Shown: positions 44,078 through 52,596, counted from the first letter of the stretch. The stretch is 64,000 bases of DNA from Candidatus Roseilinea sp. (GCA_025998955.1 AP024676.1:2356001-2420000), one strand, 5' to 3'. Translations and numbers: made by a program. The notes: generated by a model from the letters alone, not told the origin.

Positions 44078-45634
44078 CTACTTGGCGGCGACCGAATAGG
44101 CGCGGTCGGTAACCAGCGGATAGGCGCGCAGCACTTCGTCGGCGACGCGCATCGCGCCCATGGTCACGCCGGCCGTGCTCTGGCCGGGGAAGATCGAATC
44201 GCCCACCAACCAAGCGTTGCGTAGCCCCGTCCACGGTCCGCGCGCGGTGAACAAGCTAGTGAACGGGAATCCGCCCACCCCGCCGCGGTGCCGGCGCGTG
44301 TAGAACTTGAACGTGATCGGCGTGCCCGGCAGTTGCAGGCGGATGCGCTTGCGCAGCCCGGGTACGGCGCGCTCTGCCAGGTCGAGCATGCGTTCGGTGT
44401 ACTCGGCGACGCGATCGTCGTAGGCGGCCTTCGCGCCGGGCGTCTCGCGCAGTCGCCACCATTCGGCGACGCGCGTGTGCGTGCTGATCGTCAGCGCGCG
44501 GTGGCCGGCCGGTGCACGGCGCAGGTCGCCGCGCTCCGAAAATGACATGAAGATCGAGTTGCCCTCGCCCAGCGGCCGATCGTACGAGCCGATCACCTGG
44601 TAGTGATCCGTGAATTCCGGTTTGAGATTCGAGATTTGAGATTCCGGAGCCGAAGCCGGATCATCCTCGATACCTAAGTACAGGGTGAAGGCGCCCCACT
44701 GCTCGGCACGGGTGCGCACTTCGCGAAGCAGCGCAGCGGGTGCCGCGTCGCCGAGCAGGCGCGCCAGATCCCACGGCGTGAGATTGGCAATGCACACATC
44801 GCACTCGAAGCGCGCCCCCTTGTTGGTGTGCACGGCAACAACGCGACCGTCGCGCACGTCAAGGCGCGTGACCTCTTGCCTGAACAACACTTGCCCACCG
44901 AAGCGACGAATCGCCTCGACGAGTTGTTCACTGATGCCGCCGATGCCGCCCTCGGGATGCGTCACGCCTCTGCGCGGCAGGTCGGATGCTGCTGCGCCGA
45001 ACAGCGCGCTGGCATAGTCGCTCGTGGTCTGCGCACTGATGAGCAACTGCGCATCGAGGAAGGTGAGCGCCGCGCGGTCGGTAAGTCCGCTGCGCCGCGC
45101 CCAGGCGCCCATCGTCTCGAACAGGTGCGGTAAAGCGATCAGCGTCTTCGGGCGCAACGCGCCGGCCATGCGCAGCAAGTCGCCGATGTTCGACGGCGGC
45201 CAAGCCGGCTTGCGCGAGGCAAAATCCCATACCGCATCGCTCACCCGCTCGGCTGCGCGGAAGAAGCGCACGATTCGGTCTCGCTGTGGGCGATCGGCGA
45301 AGGCGCGCGCGAGTTCGTCATGCCAGCGTTCGGGATCGCCGAATTGCGTCACACTGCGGTCGGGCAGCAGTACTTGCCAGGCCGGGTTGACCGGCCGCAC
45401 CTTCCACGCGATGCCGAGCAACTTGCCGACCACATCGTGCGGACCGCCTGGGTGAAAGCCGCCGGCCAGTGTTGCGCCGGCGTCGAAGCGGTATTTCTGG
45501 TGGTAGAACGTCCCCGCGCAGCCGCCGGGATACACGTGCGCTTCGAGCACCGTCACATCGTGTCCTGCCCTCGCCAACAACGCAGCCGCCGTCGCCCCGC
45601 CCACACCCGCGCCGATCACCACAACCTTCGCCAT
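44078..45634 (-). CDS. FAD-dependent oxidoreductase, carotenoid desaturase (CrtI/CrtD/CrtO) family
   Basis: 518 aa. FAD-binding N-terminus KVVVIGAGVGGATAAALLAR with the acidic residue at the end of strand 2 (VTVLEAH) and PGGCAGTFYH. The C-terminal signature WLVGDSIFPGQSTAGVTMGA is typical of phytoene desaturases, CrtD 3,4-desaturases and retinol-saturase-like proteins. It may act on carotenoid or another polyene; no other carotenoid gene is nearby. Start at ATG 45634. Residues about 328-340 (ESQISNLKPEFT) come from a GAGATTT-type heptamer tract inserted in frame. Confidence 0.85.
   Translation of the reverse strand: MAKVVVIGAGVGGATAAALLARAGHDVTVLEAHVYPGGCAGTFYHQKYRFDAGATLAGGFHPGGPHDVVGKLLGIAWKVRPVNPAWQVLLPDRSVTQFGDPERWHDELARAFADRPQRDRIVRFFRAAERVSDAVWDFASRKPAWPPSNIGDLLRMAGALRPKTLIALPHLFETMGAWARRSGLTDRAALTFLDAQLLISAQTTSDYASALFGAAASDLPRRGVTHPEGGIGGISEQLVEAIRRFGGQVLFRQEVTRLDVRDGRVVAVHTNKGARFECDVCIANLTPWDLARLLGDAAPAALLREVRTRAEQWGAFTLYLGIEDDPASAPESQISNLKPEFTDHYQVIGSYDRPLGEGNSIFMSFSERGDLRRAPAGHRALTISTHTRVAEWWRLRETPGAKAAYDDRVAEYTERMLDLAERAVPGLRKRIRLQLPGTPITFKFYTRRHRGGVGGFPFTSLFTARGPWTGLRNAWLVGDSIFPGQSTAGVTMGAMRVADEVLRAYPLVTDRAYSVAAK
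44613..44650. repeat. Heptamer tract inside the desaturase-like gene
   Basis: GAATTCCGGTTTGAGATTCG then AGATTTGAGATT: GAGATTT/GAGATTC units, translated in frame in a surface-loop region. Confidence 0.65.
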
Positions 45635-45770
45635 GCCACACCTCATCCATGAAATCTTCGGTCAACATCAATCAGCACCACTACTGACACTATTGACACT
45701 ATTGACACCAACAACGCCACCGACACTCGCCACCTTACTCTGCCTAGGTGTGTGGTTGCTGAGAAAGCGA

Positions 45771-47138
45771 TCACACCATCAACGCAAACGGCCGCTCGAT
45801 CAACTGCTTGATGCGCTGCAGGAACCTGGCTGCCGGCGCGCCATCCACCACGCGATGGTCGAACGACAGGCTAAGCGTCATCACCGGCCGGGCAACGATG
45901 GCGTCGCCGTCGGTCACCACGGCCTTCTTCGCGATCCGCCCTACGCCCAGGATGGCTGCCTCGGGCAGGTTGATGATCGGGGTGAAGCCGTCCACCTCGA
46001 ACATGCCGAGGTTGGTGAGGGTGAATGTGCCGCCGCGCAACTCGTCGGGCAAGGCCTGGCCTTCCTGCGTCCGTGCGACCAGATCGTTCAGCTCGCGATG
46101 GATTTGCGCCAGCGACTTCGCGCCGACGTCGCGCAGCACCGGCACGAAAAGGCCGCGCGGCGTATCTACCGCAAGGCCGATGTGGATGCTCGCATGCTGC
46201 ACGATGCCCGGTTGTCCGGGCTTATCAGGCAGCGAATCCACCCAGCTCGCGTTCATGTGCGGATGCTCGCGCAACGCGCGGGCGCAGATGGCGAAGAGCA
46301 GCGCGTTGTAGCTGATCTTCTCGCCCAGCTCCGCGCCGATCTGCTCACGGGCGACGACCAGGTGCGCAGCGTCGGCCTCGGTGAACAAAGTGACGTGCGG
46401 CGCGGTTTGCGCGTTGGCCGCCATGCGCTGCGCCGTGACGCGCCGGGCAGGTGACAAGGATTGGTAACCGGTAATGGGTAATTCGGCCAGCTCCGCCGAA
46501 GCGCCTATCCCTCGTCCCCGACTCCTGCCCCCTGATCCCTGATCCCTGACCGCCCGCTCAACGTCCTCGCGGGTGATGCGGCCGTCGGGCCCTGTGCCGG
46601 TCACGCCGGCGAGATCCACGCCGAGTTCGGCGGCGATGCGTTGCGCAACCGGCGTCGCGCGTGGCGCTTTGGGTTGTCTGCTTTCGGCAAAAGCCAGGAC
46701 ATCGCGCTCGCGGACAGCGCCGCCCGGGCCGCTGCCCGCCACGTGTGCCAGATCAACGCCTAGCGCGCGGGCGCGTCGCCGAGCGCGCGGCGAGGCCGGC
46801 CGGCGCTGTGGATCGGTTGGAGAAGCAGATTCCCTACTCCCAACTCCCGACTGACCCGAGGGAAGTTGGGAGTGGAGAGTGGGGATTGGTGAGTCGGGAG
46901 TCGGGCGCGGCTCCCCAATCTGCGCGACCGGCGTCAGACATGGCACAGTCTGGCCTTCGGGCACGAGGATTTTCGTCAGCACACCGGACTCCGGCGCTTC
47001 ATAGTCAAGGGTGGACTTCTCGGTCTCGAACGTGAACAGCAGTTCGCCTTTGCGCACGAAGTCGCCTTCGCGCTTGTGCCATTGCACGATGACGCCCTCG
47101 GTCATCGTCAGGCCGACCTTCGGCATCACGACGTTCAT
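45771..47138 (-). CDS. Second dihydrolipoamide acyltransferase (E2)
   Basis: 455 aa. Lipoyl domain 1-75 with lipoyl-Lys41 in ETEKSTLDYE; two subunit-binding motifs (RRRARALGVDLAHVAGSGPG and PVAQRIAAELGVDLAGVTGT); catalytic domain from about 225 with intact [16 protein letters not shown]. Both linkers contain translated heptamer repeat DNA (TPDSPIPTLHSQLPSGQS, and RDQGSGGRSRGRG near residue 200). It is not next to an E1 gene, unlike the E2 at 36269; it may serve a separate complex or share the fused E1. ATG 47138 begins at the lipoyl strand. Confidence 0.9.
   Translation of the reverse strand: MNVVMPKVGLTMTEGVIVQWHKREGDFVRKGELLFTFETEKSTLDYEAPESGVLTKILVPEGQTVPCLTPVAQIGEPRPTPDSPIPTLHSQLPSGQSGVGSRESASPTDPQRRPASPRARRRARALGVDLAHVAGSGPGGAVRERDVLAFAESRQPKAPRATPVAQRIAAELGVDLAGVTGTGPDGRITREDVERAVRDQGSGGRSRGRGIGASAELAELPITGYQSLSPARRVTAQRMAANAQTAPHVTLFTEADAAHLVVAREQIGAELGEKISYNALLFAICARALREHPHMNASWVDSLPDKPGQPGIVQHASIHIGLAVDTPRGLFVPVLRDVGAKSLAQIHRELNDLVARTQEGQALPDELRGGTFTLTNLGMFEVDGFTPIINLPEAAILGVGRIAKKAVVTDGDAIVARPVMTLSLSFDHRVVDGAPAARFLQRIKQLIERPFALMV
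46505..46552. repeat. Heptamer tract in linker 2 of the second E2
   Basis: CTGATCC units in tandem (46531-46550) with preceding degenerate units, translated in frame between the second subunit-binding motif and the catalytic domain. Confidence 0.6.
46829..46904. repeat. Heptamer tract in linker 1 of the second E2
   Basis: CTCCCAACTCCCGACT, then the complementary GAAGTTGGGAGTGGAGAGTG and GAGTCGGGAGTCGGG: complementary arms of GGGAGTY units, translated in frame after the lipoyl domain. Confidence 0.75.
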
Positions 47139-47154
47139 GGGCCGGGTAGCGTGG

Positions 47155-48336
47155 TCAAACTTGGTCGGGGAAGTCGCGCCGGAGCACTTCGACCAGATCG
47201 GGCAGCCAACCGCGCCGGTTCAGATATTCGGCGATGGCCTGTGCGGCCAGCTTCTGCGGCTTGCCGGCAGCGCCGACGATGCTCAGGCTAAGCCGCGTGG
47301 GCTGGCCGGTGCGCGCTTCGACCATCGCGGCAACATCGGCGCACAACACCTCCATCTCCTCGGGCGTGTAGTGCTCGTCTATGAAGTTGCGGATGGCGAC
47401 GATGTTCGACGTGTTGAGCGTCGTCCGCTTCGGAAGCAGCGCGATCAGGTCGGCAGCCGTCGTCGGCTGTGCCGACGCGCCGGCCAGCGCCTTCTCGCCG
47501 CCCAGGTAGAGCGCCAGTGGAAAGTTGGCGTCCAGATCGTTCACCTTGAAGATGGGGTGCTGCTGGGCATGGCGCCGCGGCACCTCTTGGAAGACGTATG
47601 AAACCACGTCGAAGATGCGCAGCAGGCCGTCGCCCTCATGCTTCGCCTTGCCGTTGATCGCTTCGAGCAGGCACTGCGTGAACAGGCTGTTCGGCGCGTT
47701 CGGCATGACGTAGGAAACTTCCTCCGGCTTGGACGAGGCGAAAATCACCCGGCCGGCGCCTTGCTTCAACTGGTCGTAGGCGGCATCGTCCAGGCCACGC
47801 TTCACCGCCGGCTCATCCGTTGCCTTGGCATCTATGTTGATCAGCATGCCGGCGTTTGGATCACGATCGCCGGCAAGGCCTATGTCTTTCGGATCGCCGG
47901 TGCCGCCGGAGTGGCAGGCATCCAGCAGCACCACCAGCTTCTGCGTCTGGATTTTGTTCAACGCCGCGGTCAACTCGGCACTGCTAATCGCCGTCGTCTT
48001 GATGGCGTTCAGGCGCGTGTCGTAGGGGATGAGGTAGTTGCCGGCGTGCTCGCCGCTGGTGATGCGCCCACCGTGCCCGCTGAAATACACGACGGCGGTT
48101 GCGTCTCTGCCGGCGTTGTTGGCCAGCCAGGCCAGGCCGTTCAAAATCCCTTGTCGGGTGGCCTCCCTATCCAGGAGCAACTTGACCTGATCTTTCGGGT
48201 AGCCGGCGCGCGCCGGATCTTGCAGGATCGCACTGATGGCGCGCGCATCGTTCAACACCGATTCGGGCAGCGGTCGGACATGGGGATAGTTGGCGACGCC
48301 GATCACGAGCGCGTAGCCCTGGGCAAAATGTGCCAT
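47155..48336 (-). CDS. Caspase-like (C14) protease with C-terminal effector-associated-like domain
   Basis: 393 aa from ATG 48336. Caspase/metacaspase fold (about 5-260): YALVIGVANYPHVRPLPESV, catalytic His88 in VVYFSGHGG, catalytic Cys141 in VVLLDACHSGG. After a linker, the last ~85 residues (FIDEHYTPEEMEVLCADV, QAIAEYLNRRGWLPDLVEVL) match the pattern of EAD1-like effector-associated domains, small helical adaptors that recruit proteases in bacterial conflict and cell-death systems. The EAD assignment is by pattern, not by search. Stands 16 bp downstream of nothing conserved; the E2 gene follows it on the same strand. No partner EAD gene is visible. Confidence 0.85.
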   Translation of the reverse strand: MAHFAQGYALVIGVANYPHVRPLPESVLNDARAISAILQDPARAGYPKDQVKLLLDREATRQGILNGLAWLANNAGRDATAVVYFSGHGGRITSGEHAGNYLIPYDTRLNAIKTTAISSAELTAALNKIQTQKLVVLLDACHSGGTGDPKDIGLAGDRDPNAGMLINIDAKATDEPAVKRGLDDAAYDQLKQGAGRVIFASSKPEEVSYVMPNAPNSLFTQCLLEAINGKAKHEGDGLLRIFDVVSYVFQEVPRRHAQQHPIFKVNDLDANFPLALYLGGEKALAGASAQPTTAADLIALLPKRTTLNTSNIVAIRNFIDEHYTPEEMEVLCADVAAMVEARTGQPTRLSLSIVGAAGKPQKLAAQAIAEYLNRRGWLPDLVEVLRRDFPDQV

Positions 48337-48418
48337 AAGCTGGATTGTATGTCCAAGCGCCGAAGACAGGAATTCGCGCTTGCACAAGGTGGAATGCGTT
48401 TAATGTCCACGGCCCGTT

Positions 48419-48450
48419 GGCCGTCATTCCCGCTTTTGCGAGCATGACGC
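48419..48450. repeat. GTCATTCCCGC hairpin element
   Basis: GTCATTCCCGC-TTTT-GCGAGCATGAC, an 11-bp stem with two mismatches, in the gap between the caspase gene and the nucleotidyltransferase. Resembles short dispersed hairpins seen in many genomes; it could also terminate the upstream minus-strand gene. Confidence 0.5.
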
Positions 48451-48510
48451 GCAGGCGCGCTCAAAAAGCCTGAGACCACGGGAGCGATTCCTACCCGTAC
48501 GGAATCTGCG

Positions 48511-49509
48511 CTAGTCTTCGTCGAAGCCCACCACGCTGTTGTCACCGACGTTGAAGCGGCGCGGGCGACCACGCAGCACCGCGTCGCGGCCGATCAGCGA
48601 GTTGGCCAACACATGATCTACAACCTCCGCGCCGGCTTCGACAATGCTCTCGCGCACCACGCTGCTCTCGATGCGGCAACCCTCGCCGATGGTCACGTGC
48701 GGGCCGATCACACTGTTGATGATCTTCGCGGTGGGATGGATGTTGACCGGTGGCACGACCACGCACGCACCGTTGCGCCACTCACTGCTGTTGTCATGGC
48801 CGTGCTGCAGCAGATAGCGGTTGGTCTCCAGCACCGTCTGCGACGTGCCGCAGTCGAGCCAAACGCTCACTTCCTGCGCACGCAGCTTCGCCCTGCCCTC
48901 GATCATGATGTTGAAGGCGTCGGCTAGGAAGTATTCGTTCTTGGTCTTGATGCCGCGCCGCATGAGTTCCTCACAGGCCACCATCAGACATTCGGCGTCT
49001 CTCACGTAATACATACCGATCACCGCCAGCCGGTTCTCTGTAGTAGAAGGCTTCTCGACGAAACGCGTGATGTAGCCATCGTCGCCGATCTGCACGACGC
49101 CAAAGCGCCGCGGGTCTTCAACCTCTTTCACGTAGATCACGCCGTCGCACGTTTCATGGGCCAGCTTGGACAGGTCGGCGTCGGCCAGCGTATCCACGAA
49201 CACGATGAACGTCGGGCCGCTCACCTTGCCACGGGCGAGCAGGATGGCCGGCGCCTGACCGTTCAACTCTTCCTGTTCCACATACTCGCCATGCAACGCC
49301 GGATAAGCCGTCTTCACGTAGCGCTCGATCTGTTCGCCCAGGTAACCGACCACGAAAACCACCTTGTCCACTTGGGACTCGTTGATCATCTTGTCCAGGA
49401 TGTGGCCGAGCACCGGCTTGCCGGCCACGCTGACCAGCGGCTTGGGTTTGGAGTATGTGTGCGGCCTCAGCCGCGTGCCGAATCCGGCGAGTGGGATGAT
49501 CACGTTCAT
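48511..49509 (-). CDS. Sugar-phosphate nucleotidyltransferase with left-handed beta-helix tail
   Basis: 332 aa. NTP-transferase motif IIPLAGFGTRLRPHTYSKPKP (residues 4-24), metal-binding FVDTLADAD, FVEKPSTTENRLAVIGMYY; C-terminal hexapeptide-repeat helix (about 255-325, HPTAKIINSVIGPHVTIGEG). Activates a hexose-1-phosphate (glucose-1-P thymidylyl/uridylyl- or mannose-1-P guanylyl-transferase class) for polysaccharide or dTDP-rhamnose synthesis. Base specificity cannot be read from the sequence. The region before its start is a heptamer tract. Confidence 0.88.
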   Translation of the reverse strand: MNVIIPLAGFGTRLRPHTYSKPKPLVSVAGKPVLGHILDKMINESQVDKVVFVVGYLGEQIERYVKTAYPALHGEYVEQEELNGQAPAILLARGKVSGPTFIVFVDTLADADLSKLAHETCDGVIYVKEVEDPRRFGVVQIGDDGYITRFVEKPSTTENRLAVIGMYYVRDAECLMVACEELMRRGIKTKNEYFLADAFNIMIEGRAKLRAQEVSVWLDCGTSQTVLETNRYLLQHGHDNSSEWRNGACVVVPPVNIHPTAKIINSVIGPHVTIGEGCRIESSVVRESIVEAGAEVVDHVLANSLIGRDAVLRGRPRRFNVGDNSVVGFDED

Positions 49510-49640
49510 GGCGAGATTAGGGAATTGGAGATTGGAGATGTGAGATGAGATAGGATACAGGAGACGGGAGATCGGAGCACCACGCCCTCAATCTCTAACT
49601 CCAATCTCTAATCTCTAATCTCTAATCTCCAATCTCAACC
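49510..49640. repeat. Heptamer tract between gatA and the nucleotidyltransferase
   Basis: GGAGATT/GAGATTG units in the first half, then CTCTAAT units in tandem (49598-49628) in the second half; the arms are complementary. The tract fills the whole intergenic gap. Confidence 0.88.
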
Positions 49641-51089
49641 TCACAACACTGGTTTCTTCAAGTGAAAATCCGTCGTCTGCTGGAACGCATGCGCGACTCC
49701 AAGCACGCGCTGCTCACCGAACGCCGGGCCGATCAATTGTAGGCCGACGGGCAAGCCATCGTGGTCGAAGCCGCACGGGATGCTAATGCCGCAGATGCCG
49801 GCCAGGCTCACGGGTAAGGTGAACACATCGGCCAGATACATTTGGATCGGGTCGTCCGTCTTGGCTCCCAGGGGGAAGGCCGTCGTTGGTGACACCGGCG
49901 CAGCGATGATGTCCACCTGCGCGAACGCCTGCGCGAAGTCTTGCTTGATCAAGGTGCGCACCTTCTGCGCGCGGATGTAGTAGGCATCGTAGTAGCCGGC
50001 GCTCAGGGCATACGTGCCCAGCATGATGCGCCGCTTCACCTCGGCGCCGAAGCCCGCGCCGCGCGTCTCCATATAAGTCGCGATCAAGTCACGTCCCTGC
50101 ACGCGCAGACCATATTTCACCCCATCGAAGCGCGCAAGGTTGGCTGAAGCTTCAGCCGGCGCGATGATGTAGTACACCGGCAAGCCCAGATGTGTGCGTG
50201 GCAGGCTGATCTCACACACCTCTGCGCCCATTGCCTGCAAATGCGCAATTGCCTCGCGCACGCGCTGCTCCACGTCGGGCTGCATGCCATCGCTGAAGTA
50301 TTCGACCGGCACACCGACGCGCAACCCGCGCAACGAATCGTGCATTGCATTCAGCGCGCCCACGTCAATGGGCGCGACGTCCACCGATGTCGAGTCGCAT
50401 GGGTCACGTCCTTCCATCGCACGCAGCATGATCGCGGCATCGCGCGCATCTTTCGTCAGCGCCCCCACGGTGTCCAGCGAGGAGGCAAACGCGATCAGGC
50501 CATAGCGAGACACTCGTCCATAGGAGTTCTTCAGGCCGGTCACGCCGCACAATGCCGCCGGCTGGCGGATGCTCCCGCCCGTGTCGGTGCCCAGAGCGGC
50601 GCAGCACAAGTCCGCGGCGACCGCCGCCGCCGATCCACCCGACGAGCCACCTGGCACGCGCATCTCGTTCCATGGGTTGCGCGTCGCGCCAAAGGCCGAA
50701 TTCTCCGTGGACGAACCCATGGCAAACTCGTCGCAGTTGAGCTTGCCGAGGAAGACCGCGCCCATCGCGCGCAGTCGCGCTACGACCGTCGCGTCCCAGC
50801 TCGGCGTATAGTCCGCGAGGATCTTCGAGCCGGCGGTGGTGCGCATGTCGCGCGTGGAGAGCACGTCTTTGATCGCGATCGGCACGCCTAACAGCGGCGT
50901 GTCCTCGCCGCGCGCGATGCGCTCATCGGCGTTGCGCGCCATCGCCAGCGCTGCCTCATCGGCCACCGTCAAATAGGCGTTTAGGCGCGGATTGAGCGCA
51001 TGGATGCGCTCGAGGAACGCGCGTGTCAGCTCTACCGCCGAGACCTCGCGCCGGCGTAGGCGTTCACGGGCGGCATGCACGGTGAGCAT
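49641..51089 (-). CDS. gatA: Asp-tRNA(Asn)/Glu-tRNA(Gln) amidotransferase subunit A
   Basis: 482 aa, full length. Amidase triad is intact: Lys74 in GVPIAIKDVLS, cis-Ser149 in VPGGSSGGSAAAV and nucleophile Ser173 in GTDTGGSIRQPA. GatA releases ammonia from glutamine for transamidation of misacylated Glu-tRNA(Gln) or Asp-tRNA(Asn). gatC lies upstream; gatB is not in the window. A 164-bp heptamer tract separates gatC and gatA, which is unusual for this normally tight pair. Confidence 0.96.
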   Translation of the reverse strand: MLTVHAARERLRRREVSAVELTRAFLERIHALNPRLNAYLTVADEAALAMARNADERIARGEDTPLLGVPIAIKDVLSTRDMRTTAGSKILADYTPSWDATVVARLRAMGAVFLGKLNCDEFAMGSSTENSAFGATRNPWNEMRVPGGSSGGSAAAVAADLCCAALGTDTGGSIRQPAALCGVTGLKNSYGRVSRYGLIAFASSLDTVGALTKDARDAAIMLRAMEGRDPCDSTSVDVAPIDVGALNAMHDSLRGLRVGVPVEYFSDGMQPDVEQRVREAIAHLQAMGAEVCEISLPRTHLGLPVYYIIAPAEASANLARFDGVKYGLRVQGRDLIATYMETRGAGFGAEVKRRIMLGTYALSAGYYDAYYIRAQKVRTLIKQDFAQAFAQVDIIAAPVSPTTAFPLGAKTDDPIQMYLADVFTLPVSLAGICGISIPCGFDHDGLPVGLQLIGPAFGEQRVLGVAHAFQQTTDFHLKKPVL

Positions 51090-51092
51090 GCG

Positions 51093-51250
51093 GAAGTTAG
51101 GAATTGAGAATTGAGAATTCAGAATTCAGAAGTCAGAGGTCAGAAGTCCGGATGATCAGAAAGCCCAACCTGATACCTGGCAACTGACACCTGACACCTG
51201 AAACCTGACACCTGACACCTGCGGCCTGACCTCTGACCATCTGACCCTGA
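51093..51250. repeat. Heptamer tract between gatC and gatA
   Basis: GAATTGA and GTCAGAG units, then a run of CTGACAC/CTGAAAC heptamers (51185-51222) and CTGACCT units. The two halves are complementary in type. The clearest heptamer periodicity in the window. Confidence 0.9.
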
Positions 51251-51253
51251 TCG

Positions 51254-51547
51254 TCACTCGTCGTCGAAAGTGGCCTGAACGATGAAGCTGGCGCCGTCGG
51301 TATCGGGCGCGTTGCGCAGGGCATCGGCGCGCGTTAAGCCGGCGACGACCTCATCACCCTCGCGCATCACGCTGTGCACGGATAGCACGCTTGCGGTGGG
51401 TGGAATGCCCTCGACGTCTAGCTCGGCCAGTTGCGCGGCATAGTCGAGGATGGCGGAGAGCTGGCGTGCGTAACGCGCCTCCTCGTCCTCGCTCAGCGCC
51501 AGCCGTGCGAGTCGGGCAATGCGCTCGACTTCAGCGACGGTGAGCAT
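51254..51547 (-). CDS. gatC: Asp-tRNA(Asn)/Glu-tRNA(Gln) amidotransferase subunit C
   Basis: 97 aa, normal length. Helical N-terminus (VERIARLARLALSEDEEARY, LSAILDYAAQLAELDVEGIPPTA) and the extended tail with MREGDEVVAGLTRADALRNAP are characteristic of GatC, which clamps GatA to GatB. Its ATG overlaps the bactofilin stop as TGATG, so translation is coupled to the upstream gene. Confidence 0.94.
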   Translation of the reverse strand: MLTVAEVERIARLARLALSEDEEARYARQLSAILDYAAQLAELDVEGIPPTASVLSVHSVMREGDEVVAGLTRADALRNAPDTDGASFIVQATFDDE

Positions 51548-52059
51548 CAGGACTCTTCTACTTCACCCTCGATGGCGGCGACCGGCCGGGGAGCGGCGAT
51601 GCGCGGCGGCTCGAAGGCCGGCGGCTCGACGTCGCCCGCCATGTTGGTGTTGCCGCGCAGGTAGGCACCCTCGTGCAGCAGCATGCTGTTCACGTTCAGG
51701 TCGCCCCACACCTTACCGGTCTCGGTGATCTCGACTTTGTTGGCGGTGATGTTGCCCTTGACTTGGCCGGAGACAATGACGTTGTAGGCCTGGATTTCGG
51801 CAACCACGCGCGCTGACTCCGCGACAACCAGGTTGCCGGTCGTCTGCAGGTTGCCCTCGAAGATGCCTTCGATGCGGATGCCGCCGTCGCTCTGCAGCGT
51901 GCCGGTCAGCCGGCAGTTCGGGCCGATGACGGTTTCGATCTTCGGCGTGGTGTTTGCCGCGACCGGGATGCTCTGCGCAGTCGAATTCACCTGACTGCCC
52001 GGGTAAGACGATTGCGGTTGTTGCGGCTGTTGCGTTGCGCTTTTGTCCCTTCCAAACAT
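51547..52059 (-). CDS. Bactofilin (polymer-forming cytoskeletal protein)
   Basis: 170 aa from ATG 52059, preceded by AAGGAGG (12-bp spacing). A Gln/Pro/Ser-rich N-terminal tail (QQPQQPQSSYPGS) is followed by the bactofilin beta-helix (about 40-140: GTLQSDGGIRIEGIFEGNL, VVAESARVVAEIQAYN, GNITANKVEITETGKVWGD). The C-terminus is Pro-rich. Bactofilins polymerise without nucleotide and organise envelope and cell-shape machinery. The DivIC-like gene just upstream supports a cell-division or wall context. Confidence 0.9.
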   Translation of the reverse strand: MFGRDKSATQQPQQPQSSYPGSQVNSTAQSIPVAANTTPKIETVIGPNCRLTGTLQSDGGIRIEGIFEGNLQTTGNLVVAESARVVAEIQAYNVIVSGQVKGNITANKVEITETGKVWGDLNVNSMLLHEGAYLRGNTNMAGDVEPPAFEPPRIAAPRPVAAIEGEVEES

Positions 52060-52123
52060 GATGTGATTGATCCTCCTTGCGTCTGACAAATGATGTGTTG
52101 ACGCAGGCGTCCAGGCTTGCGCG

Positions 52124-52489
52124 TCACTTGAGAAAGTCTTCCCACCATAGGCGGGTAGTCTCTCGTGGCACTGGCGGCACGACGATGATCTCGCCTTCCT
52201 TGCCCCAGCGCGCCCGCACGCGCGCCCATTCCTCAACGAAGGCGTCACTGCGAGCGTAGTCCAACGCAGCGCGCAGACCGCTGAGCTTAGCTTCTGCTGC
52301 GCTTACCTGCTGCGTCATGCGCTCTACTTCGGCGCGCATACGCGCTTCAGCCTGCACACGATACACGATGTTGAACACCAACGGCAACGAGAGCAGCAGC
52401 GCGCCGATCGAGAACCAGATCAGCAGACGATTCACAGTGGAGGGTGACGAAACCCGATCGAACCGATGAGGCGCAAGTGGTTGAGCCAT
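52124..52489 (-). CDS. DivIC/FtsB-like septum protein
   Basis: 121 aa. Short cytoplasmic N-terminus, one membrane helix (LLIWFSIGALLLSLPLVFNI, about 22-42), a coiled coil (AEARMRAEVERMTQQVSAAE) and a terminal region DAFVEEWARVRARWGKEGE, the pattern of FtsB/DivIC proteins (Y/F-V-E-x-x-AR...GE). It would act in the FtsQLB-type division complex. Located between bactofilin and tRNA-Leu on the same strand, 24 bp after the tRNA. Confidence 0.8.
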   Translation of the reverse strand: MAQPLAPHRFDRVSSPSTVNRLLIWFSIGALLLSLPLVFNIVYRVQAEARMRAEVERMTQQVSAAEAKLSGLRAALDYARSDAFVEEWARVRARWGKEGEIIVVPPVPRETTRLWWEDFLK

Positions 52490-52512
52490 ATTTGCTGATC
52501 CGGAATCGGAGA

Positions 52513-52596
<84 letters not shown>

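Noticed and set aside
42589-44112. 507-codon frame overlapping ktrB in another frame
   Set aside because: Composition is Arg/Ala-rich and lacks motifs; KtrB in the correct frame has all four selectivity loops.
44078-45634. Carotenoid biosynthesis cluster
   Set aside because: Only one desaturase-like gene; no phytoene synthase, cyclase or other crt gene nearby, so the pathway cannot be claimed.
49510-49640. Origin iterons
   Set aside because: The 7-bp units recur at many unrelated loci with different sequences and there is no replication gene or DnaA-box cluster.
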